Assembly: GCA_002733205.1 (NCBI GenBank)
Contig: NVUW01000004.1
Span: 62,001-126,000 of the forward strand
Length of the DNA: 64,000 nucleotides
DNA from: Thalassobium sp.
Lineage (GTDB): Bacteria; Pseudomonadota; Gammaproteobacteria; Pseudomonadales; Oceanobacteraceae
Direction: 5' to 3'
Part shown: positions 7,649 to 17,002 of the stretch, piece by piece
Numbering within the stretch: the stretch's first letter is position 1
Layout of the letters: each line of letters starts with the position of its first letter
Program-made: the position numbers and the translations under genes
The notes under the pieces: generated by a model
What the model was told of the DNA's origin: nothing
Databases searched by the model: none
The model's input: the letters and a program-made list of their open reading frames with translations, nothing else

Positions 7649-8596
7649 ATGCAGAAGCGGTCTTTATGCTGTATCCACCCGGTTGCACTGGTGTTACTGC
7701 TTCTGCCTATGGCGATGCTTCAGGCAAATGAAGACAACAGTGGTTATGCGGGTTTGCAAAGTCATGAACCTATTTACATCGGCTACACCTGGGATGAAGA
7801 TGATGTCGGTTTTATGGACTTCAAACTCTCGCTGAAATATCCCATCTGGCACGATGCCAAACCCAAAGCCGCTGCCTTTGGTTTTCTGCCACACCCCTAC
7901 TTTGATTTCAGTGGTCGTTTCGGTCAGTACATCGGCACGCGGGAATCATCACCGGTGATTTCCAAACGCTTTAATCCGGAACTGATCGGCCGCTACTGGC
8001 TGCTACCGGAAGCCGGAAGCAATCTGCCCGCCAGCAGTTTTGATCTGATGTACGGCCACGAATCCAATGGTCAGAACGTCGGTGATTACAACAGCTATCT
8101 GGCAATGGAGCTGGAACTGGCGTTACAAGGGGAAGATTTAAAATACGCTGATGATTACATCAGCCGCGGCTGGGATTATGTCGGTGCCCTGTGGAGCCAG
8201 AACTGGGTCTCAGACAGTGGCCATCGGGTGACGACATTTCTGAAACTGCATTATTTTCTGGATGATGGTTTACTGCAGGGACCAGCAGAAGAATACAACA
8301 GCTGGGAAAATGACCGTGAAGGAAAAAACCGGCGAAAAGTCGATGGCATCAGTCTGTCGTATAAGCGCGATATAAGTTTGGGCAATGCTCTGCTCAGAGG
8401 CGAAAAAATATTCCTGCAGTATGTTACCGGAACAGAAAATACATTCCGTTTTAACACAGTACGTGCCGAGTTTTCATTTGTTATGGGCAACCTGCCGCTG
8501 ATGTTCTGGGTCAGTCATGGCTATAACAGTGACCTGGCGGATTACTACCGCGAGTTAAGCTCCGGTGGTATCGCTATTGAATTTCTCAGTATGTAG
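7649..8596 (+). CDS. pldA: Outer-membrane phospholipase A (OMPLA)
   Basis: 315 residues with a signal peptide (hydrophobic about residues 11-25, likely cut after LQA) and then a beta-barrel that hydrolyses phospholipids in the outer membrane. The catalytic His and Ser are in GHESNGQ (His137, Ser139). The third catalytic position, Asn in the SRSWN motif of the E. coli enzyme, reads SRGWD (Asp176) here. Start ATG 7649 is preceded by AGGGAAAGG. An upstream in-frame ATG at 7610 would put 13 extra residues before the signal peptide and is rejected. A copy of the efp terminator follows at 8619-8647. Confidence 0.88.
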   Translation: MQKRSLCCIHPVALVLLLLPMAMLQANEDNSGYAGLQSHEPIYIGYTWDEDDVGFMDFKLSLKYPIWHDAKPKAAAFGFLPHPYFDFSGRFGQYIGTRESSPVISKRFNPELIGRYWLLPEAGSNLPASSFDLMYGHESNGQNVGDYNSYLAMELELALQGEDLKYADDYISRGWDYVGALWSQNWVSDSGHRVTTFLKLHYFLDDGLLQGPAEEYNSWENDREGKNRRKVDGISLSYKRDISLGNALLRGEKIFLQYVTGTENTFRFNTVRAEFSFVMGNLPLMFWVSHGYNSDLADYYRELSSGGIAIEFLSM

Positions 8597-8610
8597 CTGG
8601 CATAAAAAGA

Positions 8611-8717
8611 ACAGATATAAAAAAATCTGCCGGAGCAGCTTTTTTTATGCAGCAATAAAAGCCAATCAGTTTTTTGCACGGTCTTTGAACTCACCGGTAC
8701 GGGTGTCGATTTCTACG
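8611..8717. repeat. Copy of the efp 3' end and its terminator
   Basis: This stretch matches 18917-19022 in the same orientation, about 85 percent identical by eye, with an exact 33-bp match at 8684-8716 against 18990-19022. It includes the efp terminator stem (8619-8647) and, on the minus strand, the last efp codons ending RAKN-stop against RAKS-stop in the real gene. It joins directly to chemoreceptor sequence at the shared TCTAC (8712-8716). Confidence 0.9.
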
Positions 8718-9103
8718 GCATCCTGCAAACAATCCGCGGCATTGCAGAACAAACCAATTTACTGGCGCTTAATGCGGTCATTGAAGTGGCACGTGCCGGT
8801 GAACGAGGCCGTGGTTTTACTGTGGTTGCTGATGAAGTACGTAATCTGGCCAGCAAAACCCAGAGCAGTACCGGAGAAATTCAGGGGCTGATTGAAAACC
8901 TGAAACAAAATGCCAATCGCTCTATTGATGCCATGACTAACAGCACCGATACCAGCGCTTCGATGGCGGCTTCTTTTGCTAAAGCCAACGATCAGATTCT
9001 GGGGTTATTCAGCAGTCTGAACAGCGTCAACGATCTGAACTCAGACATTGCAGCCGCCAGCGAAGAGCGGAGTACGGTCATCAGCGGCTTTCGCCTGAAC
9101 TGA
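8713..9103 (+). pseudogene. Chemoreceptor C-terminal fragment
   Basis: Corresponds to the chemoreceptor at 5274 from base 6043 to its stop. It covers the signalling hairpin tip (with changes such as AARAGEQ to VARAGER) and then an in-frame loss of about 42 codons: STVISG is joined to GFRLN where the intact gene has INQ...IQG in between. There is no membrane part, HAMP or credible start; the open frame continues back into efp-derived sequence. It is best seen as a pseudogene formed by duplication. Confidence 0.85.
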
Positions 9104-9130
9104 CCGGCATAAAAGGTAATGCGCGCAGGG

Positions 9131-10009
9131 TTATAGCCTGCGCACATCCACCGATACACTGAGCGTCGGATTTTCCCCACCGCCAAAAATAACGCCGCAT
9201 AAGGGCGTCACATCAAAATAATCCCGCCCCCAGGCGGTAATAATGTGCTGTTCACCGGCCATACAATTATTGGTCGGATCAAATTCGAACCATCCTTCTC
9301 CCGGAGCAAATACGGAAATCCAGGCATGGCTGGCATCGGCACCAAGCATTTTTTCCTGTCCGGGGGGCGGCAACGTTTCGAGGTAACCGGATACGTATTT
9401 GGCGGCAAATCCGAGTGCACGCAAACACCCAATCTGCAAATGGGCAAAGTCCTGGCATACGCCCTGTTTGTTCTGCATTACCTCATCAATAGGCGTTGCG
9501 ATGGTTGTCGCCTGCGGGCTGTAAGTAAATTCGCTGTAGATTTTCTGCGTTAACGCCATAACCGCCGACAGTAATGACTTTTCCGGCTGAAAAATACCAG
9601 CCGCATAGTCACGCAACGCATCATTGGCACGAATCATTGGCGAATCCAGCATAAACTCACGCGCCATTAAAACGGCTTCATCCTGATTATTCTGCATCTG
9701 CTGCAGCGCCGCGCCGCAGGTTATGCCCAGATCCAGATTCATTACCGTATCCTGAACATTGGTTTGCACATCGGTGGTGGCAATAATACGCAGGATTTTA
9801 TGCGGCTGTTGAATCTCAAAATGCTGCGCCCAGTTGCCGTAATAGTCTTCACGGCGCACGCTGAACGAAGCCGCTGGCTGAACGTCCAGCTGAGTATTAA
9901 TACATTGCTGCCGCCGTGTATTGCGTGGCATTAAATGCGCCAGGTTATAACAATGAGAAACCCGGCTTTGATACTGATACTCGGTAATATGACACACGCG
10001 GTAACGCAT
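9131..10009 (-). CDS. Transglutaminase-fold cysteine peptidase-like protein
   Basis: 292 residues: an N-terminal bacterial transglutaminase beta domain (about 1-90) and a transglutaminase core. The catalytic triad is Cys185 (GVCQDFAH), His228 (DASHAW) and Asp244 (FDPTNN). No signal peptide is seen, so it acts in the cytoplasm, either as a peptidase or as an amide-bond transferase. It is the last gene of the five-gene minus-strand cluster. Its ATG overlaps the stop of the ATP-grasp/alpha-E fusion (TGATG), so the two are translationally coupled. The protein has a PPP stretch (ETLPPPGQE), which would make its synthesis depend on EF-P. Confidence 0.85.
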   Translation of the reverse strand: MRYRVCHITEYQYQSRVSHCYNLAHLMPRNTRRQQCINTQLDVQPAASFSVRREDYYGNWAQHFEIQQPHKILRIIATTDVQTNVQDTVMNLDLGITCGAALQQMQNNQDEAVLMAREFMLDSPMIRANDALRDYAAGIFQPEKSLLSAVMALTQKIYSEFTYSPQATTIATPIDEVMQNKQGVCQDFAHLQIGCLRALGFAAKYVSGYLETLPPPGQEKMLGADASHAWISVFAPGEGWFEFDPTNNCMAGEQHIITAWGRDYFDVTPLCGVIFGGGENPTLSVSVDVRRL

Positions 10010-12564
10010 CAGAGACTCTCCCGGTTGCTGTGCACCAGCTGCTGGGAAGCTTCACGGTGATCAAAATATTTATCGGTAATCTGCTCGCTGATCTCAGCCA
10101 GTAACTCCCGGCAGCGGCTCATTGTTTCCAGTAAATGCGGACGAAGACCGGCATCGGTCTGAACCAGATTTTTCAGCGATGCCAATTTTATCAGCACTTC
10201 GGTTTCGAGCAGAGTTCGCTCTTCCCGGCTGAGTTCGTGCAAGCCGACGGCCGCTTTCGGTAAAGCACGTAAATGCTCCCCCAATTGCCCCAGCTGATAA
10301 ATTAATGAGCGCGGATTACTACTGTCCAGCAATACCAGATCAAGACTGGTATCAAGTACCATCCGGCCACGATAACGGCGACGGTAACTGATCAGACTTT
10401 CCAGCGATAATAATAACGCCTCCGCCAGTTTATTCTGATCCTGCGATGAAAATTCCGGAACCAGTAAATAATTCACCGCCAGACTGATCTGTTGTGCGCG
10501 TTCCAGTCGCCGCCCCATTTCCATAAAACGCCAGCCAAATCCACGGCTCATACTTTCCTGCGTCAGCCCGGCAAAGGCCATTAATGCAGTGACCAAAGGA
10601 TCAAGCGCTTCTTCCGGTGCCGAGCCCAGACTGGCGTTCAAATTACCGGGCAATACCTGCAATGCATCGCGGATATCGTTAATCACGCGGAATGTGTCGG
10701 ACGACAATAGTTCTTTGGTTTCGTCGGCGCAATACAGCATCGCATTCAGGCTGGTAGCAATGCTGTTGGTCAGGCTGCCGTCAGACACCAGCTGCTGAAG
10801 ACGCTGTTCCGCGGCAACGAAGCGATTATCGCTGGCTTCGTCGGCAGGCGCGGCAAGCGGTATAGCAGCCACCGCCAGCAAGGCCTGTAGTAAGGGTTGC
10901 TTAACCGCGTCACTGATAGGCTCTTCGCCATTCAGCAGCATAAAGGTTGTGCGTAACATGCGCAGGGTGGTTTCTGCACGCTCGGCATAACGTCCCATCC
11001 AGAACAGATTTTCCACCACCCGGCTGGGCAGGCTGATCAGATCGGCTTCACGCACCACCACGCTGTCATCCTGCGCACTGTCTGCCAGAACACGTTCAGG
11101 TTCGGAAGCCACAACCCAGGTATCTTTACTGCGGGCACCGGCCTGATTGGCAATAACAAAACTGTTTTCACTGTTGCCAACCCGGGTCAGACCACCAGGC
11201 ATCAGGGTGTAGGAAGAATCGCTGGCGACGGCAAAAGAACGCAGAATGGCCGGACGCGGAACCAGTGCATTGCCATTTTCAAACGTGGGAATATGTCCTG
11301 CAACGACCATAGGCTGAGCAACATATTGCAGCGGCTCGGCTTTAATTTTTGCCAGTAATTGTTGTTGCTCATCCGCGCTTAAACCGGCGACCTGAACACT
11401 GCGACTATCGAGGTTGCGGTAGACGGGTTTAATGACCAGGTCGGAGAAATTTTTCTGCACAAAATCGAGATCATTTTGATCACCGCACCAATAGGTTGGC
11501 ACCGATGGTAAACGCAATTCCCGCCCCAGAAGGGCTTTGGCTATCTCCGGCAAATAACGTAAAAACACCGGATTTTCCAGCACCCCGGAACCTAACGGAT
11601 TAGCCACCACCAGATTGCCAGCCCGCACAACTTCGAGTAAACCGGCCACTCCCAGACGCGAGTCAGAGCGTAATTCCACCGGATCACAGAACCAGTCATC
11701 CACCCGGCGTAATAAAACATCCACCCGGCTGAGACCATCAAGGGATTTCATCCACAGAAATCCGTTACGCACCACCAGATCGTCACTTTGCACCAACGGA
11801 AAACCGAGGTAGTTCGCCATATACGCATGCTCGAAATACGTTTCGTTGTGCGCGCCCGGCGTTAATACCGCGACTCTGGGTTGATGAATATTAGGAGACA
11901 GGCTGATCAGCTTCGCCCGCAGGCGCTGAAAAAAAGCCGCCAGCCGATGCACATGGCTGTCGCGAAACAAGCTGGGAAATACCCGCGACATAACGGTGCG
12001 ATTTTCCAGCGCATAACCGGCTCCGCTGGGTGACTGAGTACGGTCACCCAGCACCCACATACGGCCGTCAGCACCGCGCATTAAATCCACGGCATGAATA
12101 ATCAGGTCATGATCGCCGGGTAACTGAATACCATGGCAGGCACGCAGAAATCCGCGATGGCAAAATAAAGCCTCTGGCGGAATCACGCCTGTTTTAATTA
12201 AACGACGCTGACCATAAATATCGCGCAACAACAGATTGAATAATTCCGCCCGCTCCAGCAGACCGGCTTCAACATCGGCCCAGTCATCGCTGCTGATAAT
12301 ATTCGGGACAAGATCAAGTCCCCAGGTATGCGCAGGCGAGCTGGTATCACCGTATATGTTATAGGTTGCCCCATCATCCCGCAGGATACGCAGTGCTTTT
12401 TGCTGACGCTCGGCAAAGGCTTCCGCGCCCAATTCATCCAGACTGCCCAGCAGGTAATGCCAGTGCGGTTTGATCTGACCTTCGGCATCGAAAGCATCAT
12501 CCACCAACCCACTGACGGGCTGGTAGATCATCGCAGGGTTGTTGTTGGCTGGAGAAACACTCAT
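10009..12564 (-). CDS. Circularly permuted ATP-grasp / alpha-E fusion protein
   Basis: 851 residues combining two families that are usually separate. About residues 1-480 form a circularly permuted ATP-grasp ligase (DUF404/DUF407 type: IVRPVYRN-like lysine region as LVIKPVYRN, and GSKDTW-like ARSKDTWVVASEP). About residues 510-850 form an alpha-E (DUF403) helical domain beginning SRVVENLFWMGRYAERAE. ATP-grasp enzymes make amide bonds from a carboxyl phosphate. The alpha-E domain accompanies them in these operons and its biochemical role is not established. The same two domains occur as separate genes at 17002-18516 and 16067-17002, so this looks like a duplicated and fused set. Confidence 0.85.
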   Translation of the reverse strand: MSVSPANNNPAMIYQPVSGLVDDAFDAEGQIKPHWHYLLGSLDELGAEAFAERQQKALRILRDDGATYNIYGDTSSPAHTWGLDLVPNIISSDDWADVEAGLLERAELFNLLLRDIYGQRRLIKTGVIPPEALFCHRGFLRACHGIQLPGDHDLIIHAVDLMRGADGRMWVLGDRTQSPSGAGYALENRTVMSRVFPSLFRDSHVHRLAAFFQRLRAKLISLSPNIHQPRVAVLTPGAHNETYFEHAYMANYLGFPLVQSDDLVVRNGFLWMKSLDGLSRVDVLLRRVDDWFCDPVELRSDSRLGVAGLLEVVRAGNLVVANPLGSGVLENPVFLRYLPEIAKALLGRELRLPSVPTYWCGDQNDLDFVQKNFSDLVIKPVYRNLDSRSVQVAGLSADEQQQLLAKIKAEPLQYVAQPMVVAGHIPTFENGNALVPRPAILRSFAVASDSSYTLMPGGLTRVGNSENSFVIANQAGARSKDTWVVASEPERVLADSAQDDSVVVREADLISLPSRVVENLFWMGRYAERAETTLRMLRTTFMLLNGEEPISDAVKQPLLQALLAVAAIPLAAPADEASDNRFVAAEQRLQQLVSDGSLTNSIATSLNAMLYCADETKELLSSDTFRVINDIRDALQVLPGNLNASLGSAPEEALDPLVTALMAFAGLTQESMSRGFGWRFMEMGRRLERAQQISLAVNYLLVPEFSSQDQNKLAEALLLSLESLISYRRRYRGRMVLDTSLDLVLLDSSNPRSLIYQLGQLGEHLRALPKAAVGLHELSREERTLLETEVLIKLASLKNLVQTDAGLRPHLLETMSRCRELLAEISEQITDKYFDHREASQQLVHSNRESL

Positions 12565-12621
12565 AAAACCGCAATATCCATTGTTGTGTACCTGCCGCTC
12601 AGGTTGAACCTGATGTTCATC

Positions 12622-15600
12622 TTAACCCATCCGGCGCAGATCAAGGGTATTCGGATAATCGGCCGGCGCTTCTTCCGGCGGCGGACTCATGGGTTTCGGA
12701 TCATGGTGCGGGAAGAACTGACGTAAAGCATCAATATCCGGTCGGGGTGAATACACACCCTGAGTATGGCCCAGCTCGCTGAACCGATTCACCCGGCGAG
12801 ACTCCGCCTCAAAAGCATTGACCGGAAAGCTGTCATAGCTGCGGCCACCGGGATGGCTGACATGATAAGTACAACCGCCAATCGAGCGGCCATTCCAGGT
12901 ATCAATCAGATCAAATACCAGCGGCGCATGAATATCGACCGTTGGATGCAACGCCGAAGGCGGAGCCCAGGCTTTGTAGCGCACGCCAGCCACAGATTCA
13001 CCTTTGCGCCCGGTTTCACTCAGCGGAACGCGGCGGCCGTTACAGGCCAGCACATAGCGCTCAGCCGTCATACCCGTCACTTTAACCTGCAGGCGCTCAA
13101 CCGATGAATCCACATAACGGGCAGTACCAAAGCTACTGACCTCTTCGCCCAATACGTTCCAGGGTTCAATCGCCCAGCGCAATTCAATGCTGATGTCGTC
13201 CAACTGTACCCGGCCATAATGTGGAAAGCGGAATTCTTCAAATGGACGCAGCCATTCAGCGCGGAAATCAATACCATGCGCCTGCAGGTCTGCCGCCACA
13301 TCGCAGACATCGCGCCAGACAAAATGCGGCAGCATAAATTTATCGTGTAATTGTGTGCCCCAGCGTACCAAAGGTTTTTTATAAGGCTGGCGCCAGAAAC
13401 GAGCGACCAGCGCCCGGATTAATAATGCCTGCACCAGCGCCATACGCGAATGCGGTGGCATTTCAAAGCCACGGAATTCGAGCAAGCCTAAACGACCACT
13501 GCTGCTGCCGGGGGCAAATAATTTATCGATACAGAATTCAGCACGATGGGTATTGCCGGTTACGTCGATCAATAAATTACGCAATATACGATCAACCAAC
13601 CAGGGTTGTGGCACTTCTCCATCGGGTATCTGCTGGAAAGCGATTTCCAGCTCATACAGTGATTCATCACGTGCTTCATCCACCCGCGGCGCCTGACTGG
13701 TCGGGCCAACAAAAGCACCGGAGAATAAATAAGACAACGATGGATGATGCTGCCAGAACGTAACAAAGCTGCGCAGCAAATCCGGCCGGCGCAATAACGG
13801 ACTGTCCGCCGCCGAGTGACTTCCCAGCGTAATATGATTACCGCCACCAGTACCGGTATGACGGCCATCCAGCATAAATTTCTCGGCACCCAAACGTGAC
13901 TCACGGGCAGCCTGATAAAGCTCGGTCATATTACTGACCAGATCACGCCAGCGGCTGGCCGGGTGAATATTCACTTCAATCACACCCGGATCGGGTGTTA
14001 CCAACAATTTCTGCAGCCGAGGATCACGCGGAGGCTCATAGCCTTCGATCATTAACGGTAATTTTAATTGCGCCGCACAGGCCTCCAGCTGCGCCAATAA
14101 CTGAACGTAATGCTCCAGATAACTTAACGGCGGCATAAACACATGTAATTTTCCGTCCCGCGCTTCGATCGCCAGGGCCGTACGCACAACGTCTTCAGCA
14201 TCATTCGCAGTCGCGTCTTCTGTTGTTTCCTCTGCCTCTTTTTTAACACCTTGTGGCGCTTGTTTTTGCACGTCGGCGGACTGCACAGCCGATAACGGAG
14301 CAAACGCCACCTGAGCCAGCTGCTCATGAGGAGGCAACGGCGGGTGCTCACGGAAAGGGTCCGCTTCAATTGATGGCGGTAACTCTTTCACCCAAGGCAG
14401 ACTGTCCAGCGGTAAACGCAGACCGATGGGGGAATCGCCGGGAATTAATACCAGACGGCCACGACGGAACTCCCACAAACTGGATTGCCAGCAATTGCTG
14501 CTCATTTTCCAGCTTAACGGCAAAATAAATCCGGTTGGCGTATCCAACCCCTGATCCAGTACACGCGCCAGACGCCGGCGCGTCAGACTGTCTTTACTGC
14601 CGGCAATCTGTGCATCCAGGTTGGCCGGTAAATTTTGCTCCTGTAATAAATAATGCAGGCCATCTTCATAGGCCGGCTGTACATAACCGGCATCCAACCC
14701 CAGACGGGTACAGAGCAGGCGGGAAAATGCCTCAGCCTGAGCAAGCTCGTGTCCATAATCCTGATCCACCCGAGCCAACAGACCCGGATTACGCCATAAC
14801 GGTTCGCCATCGGTACGCCAGAACAATCCCAGCGCCCAGCGCGGAACTTCTTCACCCGGATACCATTTTCCCTGACCGTAATGCAGCAAACCGCGTGGCG
14901 CAAAATGATTACGTAAACGCAGCAATAAACTCTTTGCCAGAGCCAATTTTTCTTTGCCCAGCGCAGCGGTATTCCATTGCGCCGATTCCATATCATCAAC
15001 CGATACAAACGTCGGCTCGCCCCCCATGGTCAGACGCACATCGTCGTGTTCCAGCATGGCATCAACCGCATCTCCAAGGGCTATAACATCCGCCCATTGA
15101 TCATCGCTGTACGGCTTGGTGACTCTGGGATCTTCCAGAATCCGTTCGACAGTATTGCTGAAATCAAAGCTGACTTTGCATTTATCCGTTGCCCCCTGAA
15201 TCGGCGCGGCTGATACCGGATCGGGTGTGCATGCCAGAGGAATATGCCCTTCCCCGGCAAACAATCCGGAGGTTGGATCAAGACCCACCCAACCAGCACC
15301 GGGAATAAATACCTCACACCAGGCGTGCAGATCGGTAAAATCTTTTTCCGGCCCGGAAGGGCCATCCAGCGCTTTTTCATCGGCGGTTAACTGCACCAGA
15401 TAACCGGAAGCAAAACGCGCAGCCAGACCACTGTGCCGCAGTAATTGCACCAATAACCAGGCGCTGTCACGGCAGGAACCTTTGGCCAACTTCAGTGTTT
15501 CTTCCGGTGTCTGCACGCCGGGTTCCAGCCGGACGCAATATTCAACCAATGCCTGTACCTGCTGATTCACCGCCACCAGAAAATCAATCGTGCGTTGTTT

Positions 15601-16011
15601 TTGTCGCGGGACCTTAGCCAATTGCTTAGCAAATCGCCGGCCTTCTGTACTGGTTTTAAGATAAGGCGTTAATTCTTTTTTCAGTTGTTTATCGTATTTG
15701 AATGGAAAGTTCTCAGCATACTCTTCCAGAAAAAAATCAAAGGGATTAATAACCGTCATATCGGCAATAACTTCCACCTCAACCGATAATTCACGGGTTT
15801 TCTCCGGAAATACGATACGTGCCAGAAAATTACCGTAGGCATCCTGCTGCCAGTTAATAAAGTGCTCTGCCGGAGTCACTTTCAGACTGTAGCTGTGAAT
15901 AGGAGTACGGCTGTGAGGTGCCGGACGAAGACGGATCACATGAGGCGAAAGATTAACCGCGCGATCAAAGTGGTAATACGTATTGTGCTGTAGTGCAACC
16001 CGGATGGTCAT
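12622..16011 (-). CDS. Transglutaminase core fused to DUF2126
   Basis: 1129 residues. The N-terminal transglutaminase beta domain and core carry Cys180 (GSCRDSAW), His229 (DLHAW) and Asp245 (GLDPTSG). The remainder is DUF2126, with the motifs LTMGGEPTFVS, PGVIEVNIHPASRW and GTGGGNHITLG. The E-x-N and G-x-G-x-H arrangement recalls the glutamine-synthetase/GCS ligase fold, as has been proposed for this family; I state that from memory. If so, the protein carries both an amide-cleaving or transferring domain and a ligase. The start ATG follows GGAGACACT. Near the C-terminus are prolines (MSPPPEEAP) likely to need EF-P. Confidence 0.85.
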   Translation of the reverse strand: MTIRVALQHNTYYHFDRAVNLSPHVIRLRPAPHSRTPIHSYSLKVTPAEHFINWQQDAYGNFLARIVFPEKTRELSVEVEVIADMTVINPFDFFLEEYAENFPFKYDKQLKKELTPYLKTSTEGRRFAKQLAKVPRQKQRTIDFLVAVNQQVQALVEYCVRLEPGVQTPEETLKLAKGSCRDSAWLLVQLLRHSGLAARFASGYLVQLTADEKALDGPSGPEKDFTDLHAWCEVFIPGAGWVGLDPTSGLFAGEGHIPLACTPDPVSAAPIQGATDKCKVSFDFSNTVERILEDPRVTKPYSDDQWADVIALGDAVDAMLEHDDVRLTMGGEPTFVSVDDMESAQWNTAALGKEKLALAKSLLLRLRNHFAPRGLLHYGQGKWYPGEEVPRWALGLFWRTDGEPLWRNPGLLARVDQDYGHELAQAEAFSRLLCTRLGLDAGYVQPAYEDGLHYLLQEQNLPANLDAQIAGSKDSLTRRRLARVLDQGLDTPTGFILPLSWKMSSNCWQSSLWEFRRGRLVLIPGDSPIGLRLPLDSLPWVKELPPSIEADPFREHPPLPPHEQLAQVAFAPLSAVQSADVQKQAPQGVKKEAEETTEDATANDAEDVVRTALAIEARDGKLHVFMPPLSYLEHYVQLLAQLEACAAQLKLPLMIEGYEPPRDPRLQKLLVTPDPGVIEVNIHPASRWRDLVSNMTELYQAARESRLGAEKFMLDGRHTGTGGGNHITLGSHSAADSPLLRRPDLLRSFVTFWQHHPSLSYLFSGAFVGPTSQAPRVDEARDESLYELEIAFQQIPDGEVPQPWLVDRILRNLLIDVTGNTHRAEFCIDKLFAPGSSSGRLGLLEFRGFEMPPHSRMALVQALLIRALVARFWRQPYKKPLVRWGTQLHDKFMLPHFVWRDVCDVAADLQAHGIDFRAEWLRPFEEFRFPHYGRVQLDDISIELRWAIEPWNVLGEEVSSFGTARYVDSSVERLQVKVTGMTAERYVLACNGRRVPLSETGRKGESVAGVRYKAWAPPSALHPTVDIHAPLVFDLIDTWNGRSIGGCTYHVSHPGGRSYDSFPVNAFEAESRRVNRFSELGHTQGVYSPRPDIDALRQFFPHHDPKPMSPPPEEAPADYPNTLDLRRMG

Positions 16012-16066
16012 AGTGTCTCCGACACAAATTTACTGAGGCCTGTTTGTACAATCTGGCTGGCAACGA

Positions 16067-17002
16067 TTACTGATCGGATAAAAACCAGGTTTTTCCAATC
16101 AGAGTATGCGCTTCGGCCATGGTCAGTTGCAGGGTATTAAGCATATCGCGGAAGACTTCGCCTAATTCTTCCGGTTCAGCACAAGCAGGAATTTCTTCCT
16201 GTAGCTGGCGTAAAAAAGTAACCACCGCTTTGGATTTTGGCAGACCGCTGGCAACATCAGTCATTTGCGTGACGCAATACAGCAGCGAACGGGGAAAATC
16301 CTCATCAGCCAACAAATAGCGCACCACCAGATCGCCCTTCACCGACGATCGTGTTGTCCGTCGGTATGGCTGATCGGCATTTAATGAACGCAATACATTG
16401 CCCCAGATAATCTGCCGGCTGTTGACCGCGAAGTCATCGTCCTCAACCTGCAGAATCGCCGCGACGCCGGCATCCAGATTGCGTGTGGTCATATCCGCAC
16501 GCTCCAGATTCTGACCCAGCTGCACCATATCCCAGGCTTCGTCACGTGGCATATTGACATACCAGAGACCGACCACCTGCTGACAGGCTTTAATGATATT
16601 ATCGAGAAACTCATGGCGATTACTGCGGTTAATTCCCTGAGTCAGGTTTTCCTGAACATAGAGTGTTAACTCATTCACCATTTCCCAGGTTTCCGGTGGA
16701 ATCACATCGCGGGTGGTACGGATATTTTCCCGTACTGCCTGCAATGAACTGATAACGGAGGAATAATTGCTTTCGTCGCCCAGTAGAAACTTCACCACAT
16801 TACGTTCATCACGCACGGAGTAACGTTCGTTAAAATCCTGCTCCAGACTGTTAATCACAATCAGGTTATACCAGCCCAGATTAACCTGGCGTGGCAAGTC
16901 GAATAACAATTTGTCATAAATACTGAGCAGGCGCGCCGTACTCTCCACGCGTTCCAGATAACGCGCCGCCCAATAAATCCGTTCTGCAACTTTTGATAAC
17001 AT
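16067..17002 (-). CDS. Alpha-E domain protein (DUF403)
   Basis: 311 residues, almost wholly helical, starting MLSKVAERIYWAARYLERVE, the diagnostic alpha-E opening with repeated charged pairs. Such proteins occur beside circularly permuted ATP-grasp and transglutaminase genes; no activity has been shown for the domain. Its ATG overlaps the stop of the ATP-grasp gene as TAATG, which means translational coupling and suggests a stoichiometric complex. It is a homologue of the C-terminal half of the protein at 10009-12564. Confidence 0.88.
   Translation of the reverse strand: MLSKVAERIYWAARYLERVESTARLLSIYDKLLFDLPRQVNLGWYNLIVINSLEQDFNERYSVRDERNVVKFLLGDESNYSSVISSLQAVRENIRTTRDVIPPETWEMVNELTLYVQENLTQGINRSNRHEFLDNIIKACQQVVGLWYVNMPRDEAWDMVQLGQNLERADMTTRNLDAGVAAILQVEDDDFAVNSRQIIWGNVLRSLNADQPYRRTTRSSVKGDLVVRYLLADEDFPRSLLYCVTQMTDVASGLPKSKAVVTFLRQLQEEIPACAEPEELGEVFRDMLNTLQLTMAEAHTLIGKTWFLSDQ

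Noticed and set aside
12766-15213. Plus-strand frames of 78-183 codons opposite the DUF2126 gene
   Set aside because: They are shadows of a GC-rich gene with intact motifs; composition is typical antisense.
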